Shown piece after piece: positions 33,098 through 41,591 of a stretch of DNA of 64,000 nucleotides (position 1 is its first letter; each line of letters opens with the position of its first letter). Origin of the DNA: DASUPK01 sp963774305 (GTDB lineage Bacteria; Actinomycetota; Thermoleophilia; Solirubrobacterales; 70-9); the NCBI GenBank assembly GCA_963774305.1, contig CAVZEM010000003.1:186001-250000 (forward strand). Reading direction: 5' to 3'. The position numbers and the translations under genes are program-made. The notes below the pieces were generated by a model. It had not been told where the DNA came from and did no database searches. It saw only the letters and a list, made by a program, of their open reading frames with translations.

Positions 33098-35056
33098 ATG
33101 GCGTCCGAGGCAGGTCGGCAGAGCTGGCCCTCCGCCGTTGGTGCAGCGATACCCCTGGCCGTCTTTGGCGGGGTCCTGGCCTGGTGGGGTTGGAAGAGCG
33201 GCGGCTACTTCGAAGTCACGTTTCTGCCCGGCACGATGATCCTGCTCGGGCTGGTGGCGGCGTTCCTGCTGTTTGCGCCCGCCGTCGGTGCGCTTCGCGG
33301 CGCCGCCCTGGTCAGCCTCACGGCCCTGGTGGCCCTGGCGGCATGGACCCTGATCTCGGGGCTCTGGTCCCCGGTCCCGGCCGTCGCCTTCTCCGACTCC
33401 CAGCGGGCCCTCGGGTACGCCGCCGCCTTCGTGATCGGAGCCTGGTCGTGCCTCCTGCTCGGTCGGCGGATGCTGCTCTCGCTCGGCCCGTTGGCGCTCG
33501 CCGGGGCCGTGGTGGCCGTGATCACGCTGATCGCCCTCTGGGTGGGGTCGAACTCCAAGGATTTCTTCGAGACGGACGCGACCCTCCGCTATCCGATCGG
33601 CTACCGAAACGCCGAGGCGGCCTTCTTCCTGATGGCGACCTTGCCGGCCATCGTGCTCTGTGTTTCACGCGAGCTGCCCTGGCAGGTACGGGGAATCCTG
33701 CTGGGCTCGTCGACGCTCATGCTCGAGCTGGCGATCCTGGCCGAGAGCCGCGCATCGGTGTTCGGGGCCCTGATCGCGGTAGCGGTGCTGATCGCGGTCC
33801 ATCCGGACCGGCTCCGGGTGCTCGGATGGCTCACGCTGGCGGCGATTCCCGCCCTCATCGCCCTGCCCTGGCTGCTGGACGTCTTCCAGCTCGACGCCGG
33901 CAACTCGGCGGCGGAGATCCACCCGCTCCATCGAGCCTGCGCCGCGATGGCGGTGACCTCGGCGCTGAGCGTGGCGGTGGGACTTGTCGGGGCGCGGTTC
34001 GGCTCGCGCTTTGCGCTCCCCGATCGCGCTCGGACAGGAATCAGCCGAGCGTTGCTCGGGATCGTCGTCGCGGTCCTCCTCGTCGGGTTGGTGGCGCTGT
34101 TCCGCAGCGACGGGGGACCGGGCGGTTTCATCAACCGGCGGGTGGATCAGCTCACGGCCGGGACGCCCAACCTGGCCAGCCAGGGCACCCGCTTCGGCCT
34201 CAACGTCAGCTCGGACCGCGGCGAATTCTGGCGCGTCGCCATCCACGACTTCGATAGGAACCCGTTCGGCGGAGACGGAGCGGGGGGCTTTCGCGCGAGC
34301 TACCTGCAGCACGGCAAACCCGGTGTACAGCCGGAGGATCCGCACAGCATCGAGATGCTGATGCTCTCGGAGCTCGGCATCCCCGGCGCGCTGCTCATGC
34401 TCACCTTCATCGGGGGAGGCGTGGTGGCCATCCTCAGAACGAGACGGCTGGGCCCCGAGGAGGCGACGCTCGCGGCCGGCGTGCTCGCCATTGGCGCCTA
34501 CTGGCTCGCGCATGCCTCGGTGGACTGGTTCTGGTCCTATGCCGCGATCACGCTGCCCGTCCCCTTCGCGATCGGAGCCGCCGCTGCACCGGCCCTCCGG
34601 CGTGAGGGGGCGAGCGAGCGGACGCCCGTTCGAACCGGCCGGACGCCCGTTCGAACCGGCCTGGCCGCGGTCGCGGTCGTCTTGGCGCTGACGATGCTGC
34701 CGTTCTTCTTCAGCGAGCGCGATACGAATCATGCGATCCGGACCTGGCCGGCGGACCTCGCTGGCGCCTACGGCGATCTGGACAACGCGGCCGACCTGAA
34801 CCCGTGGAGCAGCCGTGCCCTGGAGGCCAAGGCTGGGATTGCCATTGCAAACGGCGACAGTCAGCTTGCACTGAGCGCCACCGACGAGGGGATCAAGCGG
34901 ACCCCAGACGATTGGCTCCTCTACTACCTGCGCGCCCAGGCACAAGGCAGCGCCGATCTGGCCGGGGCCAGGCAGTCACTTGCCCGTGCCAAGCTGCTCA
35001 GCCCGCACGACCCCGAAATCGACGACCTGGCCCGCAAGCTGGGGATCACCAAGTAG
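33098..35056 (+). CDS. O-antigen ligase-family membrane protein with C-terminal TPR-like region
   Basis: 652 aa from ATG 33098 (MASEAGRQSW). Multiple helices from residue 16 on; the Wzy_C region has RGEFWRVAIHDFDRNPFGGDG and EDPHSIEMLMLSELGIPG. The membrane part ends near residue 540. The cytoplasmic or external tail (DLNPWSSRALEAKAGIAIANG, LARAKLLSPHDPEI) looks like TPR repeats. A perfect 21-bp tandem duplication (34620-34661) encodes TPVRTGR-TPVRTGL between helices. It probably ligates or polymerises glycan units, as suggested by the surrounding locus. Confidence 0.85.
   Translation: MASEAGRQSWPSAVGAAIPLAVFGGVLAWWGWKSGGYFEVTFLPGTMILLGLVAAFLLFAPAVGALRGAALVSLTALVALAAWTLISGLWSPVPAVAFSDSQRALGYAAAFVIGAWSCLLLGRRMLLSLGPLALAGAVVAVITLIALWVGSNSKDFFETDATLRYPIGYRNAEAAFFLMATLPAIVLCVSRELPWQVRGILLGSSTLMLELAILAESRASVFGALIAVAVLIAVHPDRLRVLGWLTLAAIPALIALPWLLDVFQLDAGNSAAEIHPLHRACAAMAVTSALSVAVGLVGARFGSRFALPDRARTGISRALLGIVVAVLLVGLVALFRSDGGPGGFINRRVDQLTAGTPNLASQGTRFGLNVSSDRGEFWRVAIHDFDRNPFGGDGAGGFRASYLQHGKPGVQPEDPHSIEMLMLSELGIPGALLMLTFIGGGVVAILRTRRLGPEEATLAAGVLAIGAYWLAHASVDWFWSYAAITLPVPFAIGAAAAPALRREGASERTPVRTGRTPVRTGLAAVAVVLALTMLPFFFSERDTNHAIRTWPADLAGAYGDLDNAADLNPWSSRALEAKAGIAIANGDSQLALSATDEGIKRTPDDWLLYYLRAQAQGSADLAGARQSLARAKLLSPHDPEIDDLARKLGITK
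34620..34661 (+). repeat. Perfect tandem duplication of 21 bp
   Basis: Two exact copies of a unit beginning GGACGCCCGTTCGAACC, in frame. Each encodes seven residues of a linker in the ligase-family protein. Confidence 0.9.
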
Positions 35057-35251
35057 TGGGTCTATTAGTCCACCGCAGGCATGCCGGATCAGGATTACGG
35101 GTTATTGCGGATTCGCAGGCGCGAATCGGCTCGTAAGATGCATCGCGAATTGCGGAGTCAACCCCGGCCCAGATGGGGAGAAGCCTCTTGCGGGGGGCTG
35201 ACCGGGAGGCCCTCGAGCCTGATGCTCCCACTGCCGATAAGGATGAGAATC

Positions 35252-35587
35252 ATGCGAAAGTTCACGCTCAAGCGACTCGGGGGCCTTGCCCTTCTCGCGG
35301 TAGTTGCTGCGGTTGCGATCGCTCCGGCGACGGCCTTGGCGCAGGATGCACTGTCCAATCCCTCGGCCTCTCAGTACGAGCCCAAGTCTCAGGTTCAGGG
35401 CACGACTACTACAGGCTCTGCGGCGAAGCCAGCAGTTGCCGAGAACACCTCGGGACTGAATGGCAACGTCGGTTCCCTGCCGTTCACGGGTATGGACGTG
35501 ATGGTCCTGGCGATCGTGGCTGCTGCGCTGATTGGTACAGGCGTCGCGCTGCGCAGGCTGTCCGCACCCAAGGCCCCCAAGGCGTAA
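35252..35587 (+). CDS. Small LPFTG cell-wall-anchored protein 1
   Basis: 111 aa from ATG 35252, with AAGGA 8 nt upstream (the in-frame ATG at 35243 overlaps this site and is less likely). Signal peptide (LALLAVVAAVAIAPATALA), then QDALSNPSASQYEPKSQVQG, a short Thr/Ser/Ala-rich spacer, the sortase motif LPFTG, a hydrophobic helix and a basic tail (LRRLSAPKAPKA). Expected to be cut by a sortase and linked to the wall. A paralogue is at 37212..37550, on the other side of the glycosylphosphotransferase gene. Function unknown. Confidence 0.85.
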   Translation: MRKFTLKRLGGLALLAVVAAVAIAPATALAQDALSNPSASQYEPKSQVQGTTTTGSAAKPAVAENTSGLNGNVGSLPFTGMDVMVLAIVAAALIGTGVALRRLSAPKAPKA

Positions 35588-35599
35588 CCCGGGGGACAT

Positions 35600-37090
35600 G
35601 TGGTGACCGCTGCCTCCGACTCAGTGCGTGAGGTATCGCAGGCACGCGGGAATTTCCCATACCTGAGTGGGCTGAGCGCGCAGCGCCAGGTTGAATTCCT
35701 GACGCTGCGTGTTGCGCCGGCTCTCACAGGGGGTTTGATCGCCTACCAGCACCTCTCCTCCGAGTGGGTGGCCGTGCTGGTTTCCGTCTGCATGTTCGCC
35801 GCGGTCATGTTGCTGCGGCGCCCGCGCTACCCATTGCACCTGATTCCACTGGCGTCGGCCATCATCTATCTGCTGGCGCCCCTGATCGGGGCTCTCGCGG
35901 CCGTCTTGATCTCCATCTCGGATGGCTCGCCGAGCGTCGTCACCCTGCGACACATGGTGGCGCCGGTGCTCGGCGCCTGGGTCGTCACGGGCGTGGGGGC
36001 GTGGATTACGCATCGTTTCCGCAACGAGCGCGAGGTGCGGGTCGCCGTGATCGGATCGCACGAGTTCGCCAGGGGGCTGCGGGCCGAGCTCGAGGCGGTT
36101 GGCGTCAAGGGCTATCAGGTGGTCGGGTGCATCGATCCAAAGAGCTCCTGCGACAAGGCGGTCACCGCGGGCGTCCGCTGCCTCGGGTCCCTGGTGCTGC
36201 TGCGCGGAACGGTTCTCGACAATGCGATCGAGCTCCTGGTGCTCGGGCCGCTCAGCGCTGCCGAGGGCGATGAAGCAACCAGCGGCGGGACATCCCGGCT
36301 CGAGGTCTTCGAGCGGGTCGCGGATGCTTGCCTCGACCTGCCGGTGTCCCTGATCGAATCGACCCAGCTCTACGAGACGCTGTTTGGCCACGTCCCGCTC
36401 GGAACCACCACGTCGGCCTGGTTCCAGTACATCCTCCACCCGGAGTACAAGCGAAGCTGGCCGCTCTCCAAGCGGGTCTTCGACCTCGTCCTTGGCGCGG
36501 GCATGGCGATCGTCGCCGCGCCCTTGGTGGCCATCGCCGCGATCGCGATCAAACTCGACGATCGCGGCCCGATCTTCTACCGCCAAACCCGAGTCGGCGA
36601 GGGCGGTCGCGAGTTCGAGCTGCTCAAGATGCGGACGCTGCACGCGGATGCCGATGAGGATCCTCGTCCGGCCGACGAGAAGGTGACCTCCGTCGGCCGC
36701 GCCCTGCAAAGGCTGCACATCAACGAGCTCCCACAGATCTGGCAGGTGCTCAAGGGCGACATGAGTCTCGTCGGCCCGCGCCCCGAGGTGCCGGACATCG
36801 TCAACTCACTCGAGGCTGAATTCAACTACTACGACCGCCGGGGCCTGCTGAAGCCGGGAATCACGGGCTGGGCGACGGTCCGATGCGGCTACTCGGGGAC
36901 CCCTATCGGCGAGGCTTGGAAGCTCTGCCACGACCTCTATTACCTGAAGCGACGCTCCCTCTTCTTCGACCTGCTGATCCTGATGGAGACCGTGAGCGCG
37001 ATCTTCGTCCCCGAGCCGATCAACCGCCCGGACGAGCGCTTCATCGTCGCCTACCGTTCGGACTCGCCGTCGCCGTCCACCACGGCATGA
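35600..37090 (+). CDS. Polyprenyl-phosphate sugar-1-phosphate transferase (WbaP/UndPP-GT type)
   Basis: 496 aa from GTG 35600 (or GTG 35603, better spaced from GGGGGA). Starts lipid-linked repeat-unit assembly. The N-terminal half has about four helices and a CoA-binding-like Rossmann segment (VAVIGSHEFARGL). The catalytic domain has KRVFDLVLGAGMAIVAAPLV, RGPIFYRQTRVGEGG, FELLKMRTL, LPQIWQVLKGDMSLVGPRPE and GITGWATV. It is flanked on both sides by paralogous LPFTG proteins, an unusual arrangement. Confidence 0.92.
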   Translation: MVTAASDSVREVSQARGNFPYLSGLSAQRQVEFLTLRVAPALTGGLIAYQHLSSEWVAVLVSVCMFAAVMLLRRPRYPLHLIPLASAIIYLLAPLIGALAAVLISISDGSPSVVTLRHMVAPVLGAWVVTGVGAWITHRFRNEREVRVAVIGSHEFARGLRAELEAVGVKGYQVVGCIDPKSSCDKAVTAGVRCLGSLVLLRGTVLDNAIELLVLGPLSAAEGDEATSGGTSRLEVFERVADACLDLPVSLIESTQLYETLFGHVPLGTTTSAWFQYILHPEYKRSWPLSKRVFDLVLGAGMAIVAAPLVAIAAIAIKLDDRGPIFYRQTRVGEGGREFELLKMRTLHADADEDPRPADEKVTSVGRALQRLHINELPQIWQVLKGDMSLVGPRPEVPDIVNSLEAEFNYYDRRGLLKPGITGWATVRCGYSGTPIGEAWKLCHDLYYLKRRSLFFDLLILMETVSAIFVPEPINRPDERFIVAYRSDSPSPSTTA

Positions 37091-37142
37091 GCGGCGCTTT
37101 TCCCGCATATACCTAGTAATATGGACGCAGGTTGGGGGGCTT

Positions 37143-37163
37143 GCGCCCGGTCGAGACCGGCGC
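37143..37163 (+). promoter_or_regulatory. Leader hairpin upstream of LPFTG protein 2
   Basis: GCGCCCGGTC and GACCGGCGC can pair with one bulged C and a two-base loop. It stands 49 nt upstream of the ATG and has no U tract. It may be a leader structure; role unknown. Confidence 0.3.
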
Positions 37164-37211
37164 AGTGTCTGGTCCGAAGACAATCGACTCGAAACCGACG
37201 GGGAGAATCCG

Positions 37212-37550
37212 ATGTTCAAGATCAAGCGTTCGCACTTGCGGATCGTGCTTGCCGTGGGGGTCTGCGCGGCTCTGATGGTGCCCCCGGCTGCCGCCTCCGC
37301 ACAGGACGCCCTGTCCAATCCGACGGCGTCCCAGTACCACCCTCAGTCCCAGGTGCAGGGGACGAGCACCAACGGGTCGGCGGCCGACAACAGCGCTGCC
37401 AGCCCGGCAGCCACGGCGACGAACGGTGCCAGCGGCACTCTGCCGTTCACAGGGACGGACCTGGCCATGGTGGCCGGGGTCGCCCTGACCATGGTCGCCG
37501 CCGGTTTGGCGCTGCGCAGGCTGTCCGCGCCGCGCACGCCAGGCGTCTAA
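37212..37550 (+). CDS. Small LPFTG cell-wall-anchored protein 2
   Basis: 112 aa from ATG 37212 with GGGGAG upstream. Signal peptide (IVLAVGVCAALMVPPAAASA), then QDALSNPTASQYHPQSQVQG, an Asn/Ser/Ala/Thr spacer, LPFTG, a hydrophobic helix and LRRLSAPRTPGV. The first 20 mature residues and the C-terminal sorting signal closely match the protein at 35252..35587, while the spacer differs. Likely a sortase substrate; the sortase gene at 38388..39122 is a candidate partner. Followed by a strong hairpin. Confidence 0.85.
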   Translation: MFKIKRSHLRIVLAVGVCAALMVPPAAASAQDALSNPTASQYHPQSQVQGTSTNGSAADNSAASPAATATNGASGTLPFTGTDLAMVAGVALTMVAAGLALRRLSAPRTPGV

Positions 37551-37560
37551 CTCAAAGCGT

Positions 37561-37592
37561 CGGGGTTGCCCGGAGGGGGACGGGCAACCCCG
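37561..37592 (+). terminator. Hairpin terminator without U tract after LPFTG protein 2
   Basis: A perfect 12-bp stem, CGGGGTTGCCCG with CGGGCAACCCCG, and an 8-nt loop, 10 nt after the stop codon. No run of T follows, as often in high-GC actinobacteria. Confidence 0.7.
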
Positions 37593-37769
37593 CCTTGAAC
37601 TGAGCCGAGACCGGAGGCCGACGGGCCTGATGGCGCGGTTGAGGCGGCAGGCACCTGCGCCCGATCCGATGATCACTGACTAGTATCCGCCGACGGGCGT
37701 TGCGTCCGATCGCCTGGTTGGGTACAAGGGCCGGCTGCGCGGAGGCCGGCGAACAAGGAGAGTCGAAGC

Positions 37770-37847
37770 ATGGTGATCCCCAGGCGCTCGCAAGACCTGA
37801 CGGTTGCTGTCCCGAACCCCTTATGGCAGGGTGTGCACCAAGCCTGA
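37770..37847 (+). CDS. Putative 25-residue small protein or leader peptide
   Basis: ATG 37770 with AAGGAG (37755-37760) 9 nt upstream, reading MVIPRRSQDLTVAVPNPLWQ and ending GVHQA. It lies in the 349-bp gap between LPFTG protein 2 and the next gene and ends 52 nt before that gene's start. The strong ribosome-binding site is the main evidence. It could be a leader peptide. The rest of the gap shows nothing else recognisable beyond the terminator hairpin. Confidence 0.35.
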   Translation: MVIPRRSQDLTVAVPNPLWQGVHQA

Positions 37848-37899
37848 GGCGCGTGGCCCGGGCGGGACGCAGGCGAACCCGATCCCGCCGCGCCAGGCG

Positions 37900-38355
37900 A
37901 TGAGCTCGCATGCAAACGATCCGGGTGATCCGAGAAAGCACGCCGCCGACCTGCTGGAACAGGCGGATCGCCTGATGGAGCTGGCCCGGGAGCTGAGAGG
38001 CGAGGCACAGCGCCTGAACGCATCTCTTGCGGTGCCCGAGAGCCGTGGCGTCGCGTCTGTCGACGGCTCTGAGCCCTCCACGGCCCGTCCGGAGCGCCCC
38101 CCCGGCGCGGGCTCACTCCTCGCCGAGACGCTGGCGCCTGCGCGCGAGCGTCGATTTGCTCCCCCAAGCGAGCGAGCAAGCGCACAGCTCGACGGGGAGG
38201 CCGAGCCGGGTGAGCTCCCGATCTCCGACGGAGCTCGCCTCCTGATCACGAATATGGCCCTCTTGGGGAGCAGCCGCGAGGAGATTCTGGGGATGATGCG
38301 GGATGAGCTTGGACTGGAGAATCCGGATGCGATCCTGGAGCAGCTCCGCCTCTAG
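37900..38355 (+). CDS. Hypothetical protein with N-terminal coiled coil
   Basis: 151 aa from ATG 37900 (MSSHANDPGDPRKH). Residues about 14-45 form an amphipathic helix (ADLLEQADRLMELARELRGE), followed by a disordered Pro/Ser/Glu stretch. A C-terminal helical domain (ISDGARLLITNMALLGSSRE, LGLENPDAILEQL) has the look of a small helical interaction domain. No signal peptide. No family recognised. Convergent with the sortase gene. Confidence 0.6.
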   Translation: MSSHANDPGDPRKHAADLLEQADRLMELARELRGEAQRLNASLAVPESRGVASVDGSEPSTARPERPPGAGSLLAETLAPARERRFAPPSERASAQLDGEAEPGELPISDGARLLITNMALLGSSREEILGMMRDELGLENPDAILEQLRL

Positions 38356-38387
38356 ACGTCGGTCTTGATTCGTCGCGAGAGCTGCGG

Positions 38388-39122
38388 TCAGGGCGCGGGC
38401 CAGCGACCTTCGCCGGTTACGTCGAAGGTGTCGATCCGGGTGAGCTTGGCGAAGATCGCGTAGCGCTGGGCCGCGCTGTAGGGCGGGTGGCAGGCCGTCA
38501 GCACCAATTGGGGGTAGCCGACCGGCTTGATGATCCCCACGTCACTCGGGTCGACGATCTGATGCCTCTGGACCGTGTACGTGAAAGCGGCATAGGGCAT
38601 CTCGACCCGGATCTCGTCCCCGTCCTGGATCTGGTCGATGTGGCGAAACGGCGCCAGGTAGGTCGTCCGGTGCCCCGCGATCGCGACAGTGCCCGGCTGA
38701 CCCGGGATCGGCGTGTTCCGGTAGTGCCCCGGTCCCTTTTCCAGCGATGCCGTATCGGTCCCCTGGATCACGACGATATTCAGCCCGATCCGGTTGATCT
38801 TGATTCGCCCGATCGCATGACCCTCCTGGAGATGCGGCTCGAAGCGGTCCGCGAGAACCCTCGCCTTGGCGGCAACCCCCTTGGCACCCGCGGCCGCCTG
38901 CAGGTCGGCGGGGGTCGGGTACTGCGTTTCGAGCTGGTTCAGCTGGTCCGCTGCCTGGCCCTGCTTGAACGACCCGTAGGCCGCCGAGAGCGGCTCCTGC
39001 CACGCGAGGGTGAGGCCGGCGTCCGTGAGGACCACCAGCCCGGCCGTGATCAGCATGATCGAGCCCATGTGAAGCAGGCGCCGCACGGCGGCGATTCTCG
39101 CATCGTTGGCTAAACGAACCAC
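38388..39122 (-). CDS. Sortase (class E/D-like transpeptidase)
   Basis: Membrane-anchored cysteine transpeptidase. About 244 aa if started at GTG 39122; ATG 39068 or GTG 39086 are alternatives. One N-terminal helix (MGSIMLITAGLVVLTDAGLTL), then IGRIKINRIGLNIVVIQGTD, the catalytic histidine in AIAGHRTTY, the catalytic cysteine in LVLTACHPPY and the arginine in SAAQRYAIFAKL. It probably anchors the two LPFTG proteins encoded about 1-3 kb away; that pairing is inference from proximity. Confidence 0.88.
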   Translation of the reverse strand: MVRLANDARIAAVRRLLHMGSIMLITAGLVVLTDAGLTLAWQEPLSAAYGSFKQGQAADQLNQLETQYPTPADLQAAAGAKGVAAKARVLADRFEPHLQEGHAIGRIKINRIGLNIVVIQGTDTASLEKGPGHYRNTPIPGQPGTVAIAGHRTTYLAPFRHIDQIQDGDEIRVEMPYAAFTYTVQRHQIVDPSDVGIIKPVGYPQLVLTACHPPYSAAQRYAIFAKLTRIDTFDVTGEGRWPAP

Positions 39123-39222
39123 GACGGCGGCCGGGGCGGGAGGGTCGATGTATCGTGCGGGAGGGGTAGGCGGGCCTCTGATCGGGCGCTGACTCGACCA
39201 GCGGACCAAGTAGTTTCTAGGG

Positions 39223-40242
39223 GTGGGAGACCCGGGAGTGGAGAGACAGAGCCGCCGGCATGGCCTTTCGACGTTCCTTGCCCACCACGAGGATTGCGGC
39301 GGGGGGTTCGACATCCAGCGCAGGGGGGGCTCGGCCGGATCGATCGTTCGGGTCGTTTGCGGGGGTTGCGGGCAGCAGATCGAGTACCCGGCTGCGTCGG
39401 ATGAAGAGCTGCCCCCAGATCAGCCCGTCTCCCGAAGCGCGCCCAGGCAGAGAGCGGGCAGGGGCCCCGGGGCGACGGTCGCTGCCCAGAGCAGCACCGA
39501 GGATCGCGGCGCCCGGGGGCGGCCGGAGAGAAGCCGGCCATCCGGGGCCGGCACGGTCGGGGGGGATGACGACAAGCGTCCGGGGGATCGGTCGGGCGCG
39601 CTCAGCTTCAGCTGGCGAAGTTGGCTCCCCGGGTTGATCGCCGGGCTGATCGGAGGCGCGCTCGTGTTGATCGTCCTGGCGATTGCGTCCGATGACGGCA
39701 ACTCCGGCGGATCGAAATCCAGCGGCGGGCCGGCAGGCTCGGGAGCCACAACCGCACCGACCTCCACCGCACCCACGCCCACCGCATCGACACCCGTGGC
39801 CCAGCGGCCATCGAAGCCGCGGCGACCTGCAATCAGGCTCGATCGGCGACGGCTGGCCGACCGGGTCTCGATCGGTGTTCCGACGGGCTGGAGTGCAGGG
39901 GTCAGCGGCGGAGCCGTGACGGTGCTGGCCGGGAACGGTAGAGCCGAGGTGCAGGTCTACTACGAGCCCGGAGCCAAGCCGGACATTCAGCTGGCACAGG
40001 CCTCGAAGGCGTTTCTCCTCCAGCGGCACCCGGGCGCGCGCGTCGCCTCCGTGGGACGGATCGACGCGGGCGGAAGGCAGGCTCAGAGGGTCCGTGTGAC
40101 CTACCCGACCGGAACCGAGTCGGCGATCGTGCTGGTCGCTGGCGGCTACAGCTACCTGATCCTCGAGCGAGTGGGCAGGCCGTCCTCCCGTGAGGCAAGG
40201 CGGACCACGGATGCGGTTGCGATGAGCTTCAGGCCCGCGTGA
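39223..40242 (+). CDS. Zinc-ribbon-like membrane protein with extracellular domain
   Basis: 339 aa from GTG 39223. N-terminus with HHEDC and CGGCGQQIEYPA, a possible Cys/His metal site (H21, H22, C25, C46, C49). Then a disordered basic stretch, one helix (about 130-153, LPGLIAGLIGGALVLIVLAIA region), a Ser/Thr/Pro-rich spacer and a C-terminal domain (VSIGVPTGWSAGVSGG, GYSYLILERVGR) that resembles small PsbP/LpqN-like domains. Function unknown. Divergent from the sortase gene. Confidence 0.6.
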   Translation: MGDPGVERQSRRHGLSTFLAHHEDCGGGFDIQRRGGSAGSIVRVVCGGCGQQIEYPAASDEELPPDQPVSRSAPRQRAGRGPGATVAAQSSTEDRGARGRPERSRPSGAGTVGGDDDKRPGDRSGALSFSWRSWLPGLIAGLIGGALVLIVLAIASDDGNSGGSKSSGGPAGSGATTAPTSTAPTPTASTPVAQRPSKPRRPAIRLDRRRLADRVSIGVPTGWSAGVSGGAVTVLAGNGRAEVQVYYEPGAKPDIQLAQASKAFLLQRHPGARVASVGRIDAGGRQAQRVRVTYPTGTESAIVLVAGGYSYLILERVGRPSSREARRTTDAVAMSFRPA

Positions 40243-40424
40243 GGGCCGCGCGTTCGGGCATTCGTCCGCACGGGGAAACACGCAAACCATTGCGCCAAAT
40301 TGCGGATGACGGCTCCGCTCGCTGATCCCAAGCTCGCTCCGAGATGCCCAAACGAGCGATTCCTGATTTTCCTCAACGCGAGCAGCTCGCGGGAATTCGG
40401 GCAGGTCCTGGCGTTAGCGTGGAG

Positions 40425-40493
40425 GTTCATCCGGTGCTCTCCTTGGTCTGGGTGGCTTCAGCACCCCCAGCCTCCAAGGAGGCCCGGATGAAC
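40425..40493 (+). ncRNA. Long nested hairpin, candidate structured RNA or leader
   Basis: Three nested perfect or near-perfect stems: GTTCATCCGG (40425-40434) with CCGGATGAAC (40484-40493), CTCCTTGG (40439-40446) with CCAAGGAG (40474-40481), and CTGGGTG with CACCCCCAG. A -10-like TAGCGT (40415-40420) would start RNA right at its foot. The stems sequester an AAGGAGG site and the ATG of a nine-codon ORF. The rest of the 300-bp convergent gap (40243-40543) shows nothing else recognisable. Confidence 0.5.
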
Positions 40494-40517
40494 AACGTTC
40501 TGAGGAACTACATCTAG
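40488..40517 (+). CDS. Putative nine-residue peptide MNNVLRNYI
   Basis: ATG 40488 preceded by AAGGAGG (40476-40482) at 5-nt spacing, the strongest ribosome-binding site in the region. It reads MNNVLRNYI and stops at TAG. Both the site and the start codon are inside the nested hairpin. No gene follows on this strand, so it is either a stand-alone peptide or a chance frame next to an RNA structure. Confidence 0.3.
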   Translation: MNNVLRNYI

Positions 40518-40543
40518 AGAGCCCCATCGTCTTCCTCCTCGCC

Positions 40544-41533
40544 TCAGACCAACCGTGAGAACGCGCGCGGCTCGGCCTTTCGGGCGCGCAGGTCCAGGTC
40601 GGCCGCATCGAGCAGCTCGGCCGGATTCGTCCCGTTGGGCGGGAAGACCGCGACCCCGATGCTGGCTGAGACCCGAACGTCACCGGACCTGATGCCTCGC
40701 AGAGCCCGTTTGATTCGGCGGGAGAGCAGTACGGCGTCGCGATGCCCGGTTTCGGGCGCCACCACGGCGAATTCGTCGCCTCCCTGCCTGTAGACGCCAT
40801 CCTCGTTGCGCACAGTGACGTCCAGAAGCGAGCCGACTATCGCCAGCAGCGCGTCGCCGATCAGGTGACCGCTGGTCTCGTTGACGACCTTGAACCCATC
40901 GAGGTCCAGCGTGAGTAGGGCGAACTCACGGCCTCGTCTCGCGTGACGGCCGGTCTCGTGATCCAGCCTCGTCATCAGCGCACGGTAGTTGCCCACCCCG
41001 GTCAGCCCGTCGACGATCGAGAGGCGCCGGTAGGCCTCCCTGCTCGTGTGCAGCCCGCCGATCAGCCGGCCGACGACCACGACCACGAAGATTGACGCGG
41101 GCCCCACCACCAGCAACCAGAGCGCGGTGTCTCGAGTCGGCTCCGTTGAGTACGCGAAGGGAATGAGCAGGGCGAGCACTATGACGCCGAGGAGCGGGGC
41201 TGCCACGCGCGGGCTGGGAAAGACCAGCGCGATATAGAGCGCGATCGGCAGGAAGAGGCAGCTGAGCACGTAGTCGACCAGGGCGGCCTCGATTGCCACC
41301 TGCACCACGGCGATTGCGGGGACGGCGAAGAGCCATCGCTCATCCAAGCGGTCCCACGGGATGCGCAGACAGGCCAGCCCCATGAGCGAGGTGGCGACCG
41401 TCAGAACGGCGATCGCCAGGGTGATGTGGACCCCCAGCAGAAGCGCCGTGGCAAACGACGTGAGCGCGGTGACGATCAGCAGCGCGCCTCCCAGGCGCCA
41501 GGCACTGCGCAGGCTGATTACGTGCGTCCCCAT
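40544..41533 (-). CDS. Membrane diguanylate cyclase (GGDEF)
   Basis: 329 aa with about six N-terminal helices (residues 12-158) and a cytoplasmic GGDEF domain (about 165-329) starting SIVDGLTGVGNYRALM. The active site GGDEF is intact at 251-255 and an inhibitory I-site RNED (RxxD) sits five residues before it at 242-245. It should make c-di-GMP from two GTP and be product-inhibited. The membrane part may sense a signal; its ligand is unknown. Divergent from argG. Confidence 0.93.
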   Translation of the reverse strand: MGTHVISLRSAWRLGGALLIVTALTSFATALLLGVHITLAIAVLTVATSLMGLACLRIPWDRLDERWLFAVPAIAVVQVAIEAALVDYVLSCLFLPIALYIALVFPSPRVAAPLLGVIVLALLIPFAYSTEPTRDTALWLLVVGPASIFVVVVVGRLIGGLHTSREAYRRLSIVDGLTGVGNYRALMTRLDHETGRHARRGREFALLTLDLDGFKVVNETSGHLIGDALLAIVGSLLDVTVRNEDGVYRQGGDEFAVVAPETGHRDAVLLSRRIKRALRGIRSGDVRVSASIGVAVFPPNGTNPAELLDAADLDLRARKAEPRAFSRLV

Positions 41534-41591
41534 CTCTTCGACGTCATTCTCTCAGCGTCGGCAGAGTGAAAGCGCCACACTTCCCGGCTCA

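Noticed and set aside
35057..35251. Possible riboswitch in the leader of LPFTG protein 1
   Set aside because: G-rich stems are present but they do not match the c-di-GMP, ydaO or cobalamin landmarks. A weak TAAGAT -10 is the only other feature seen.
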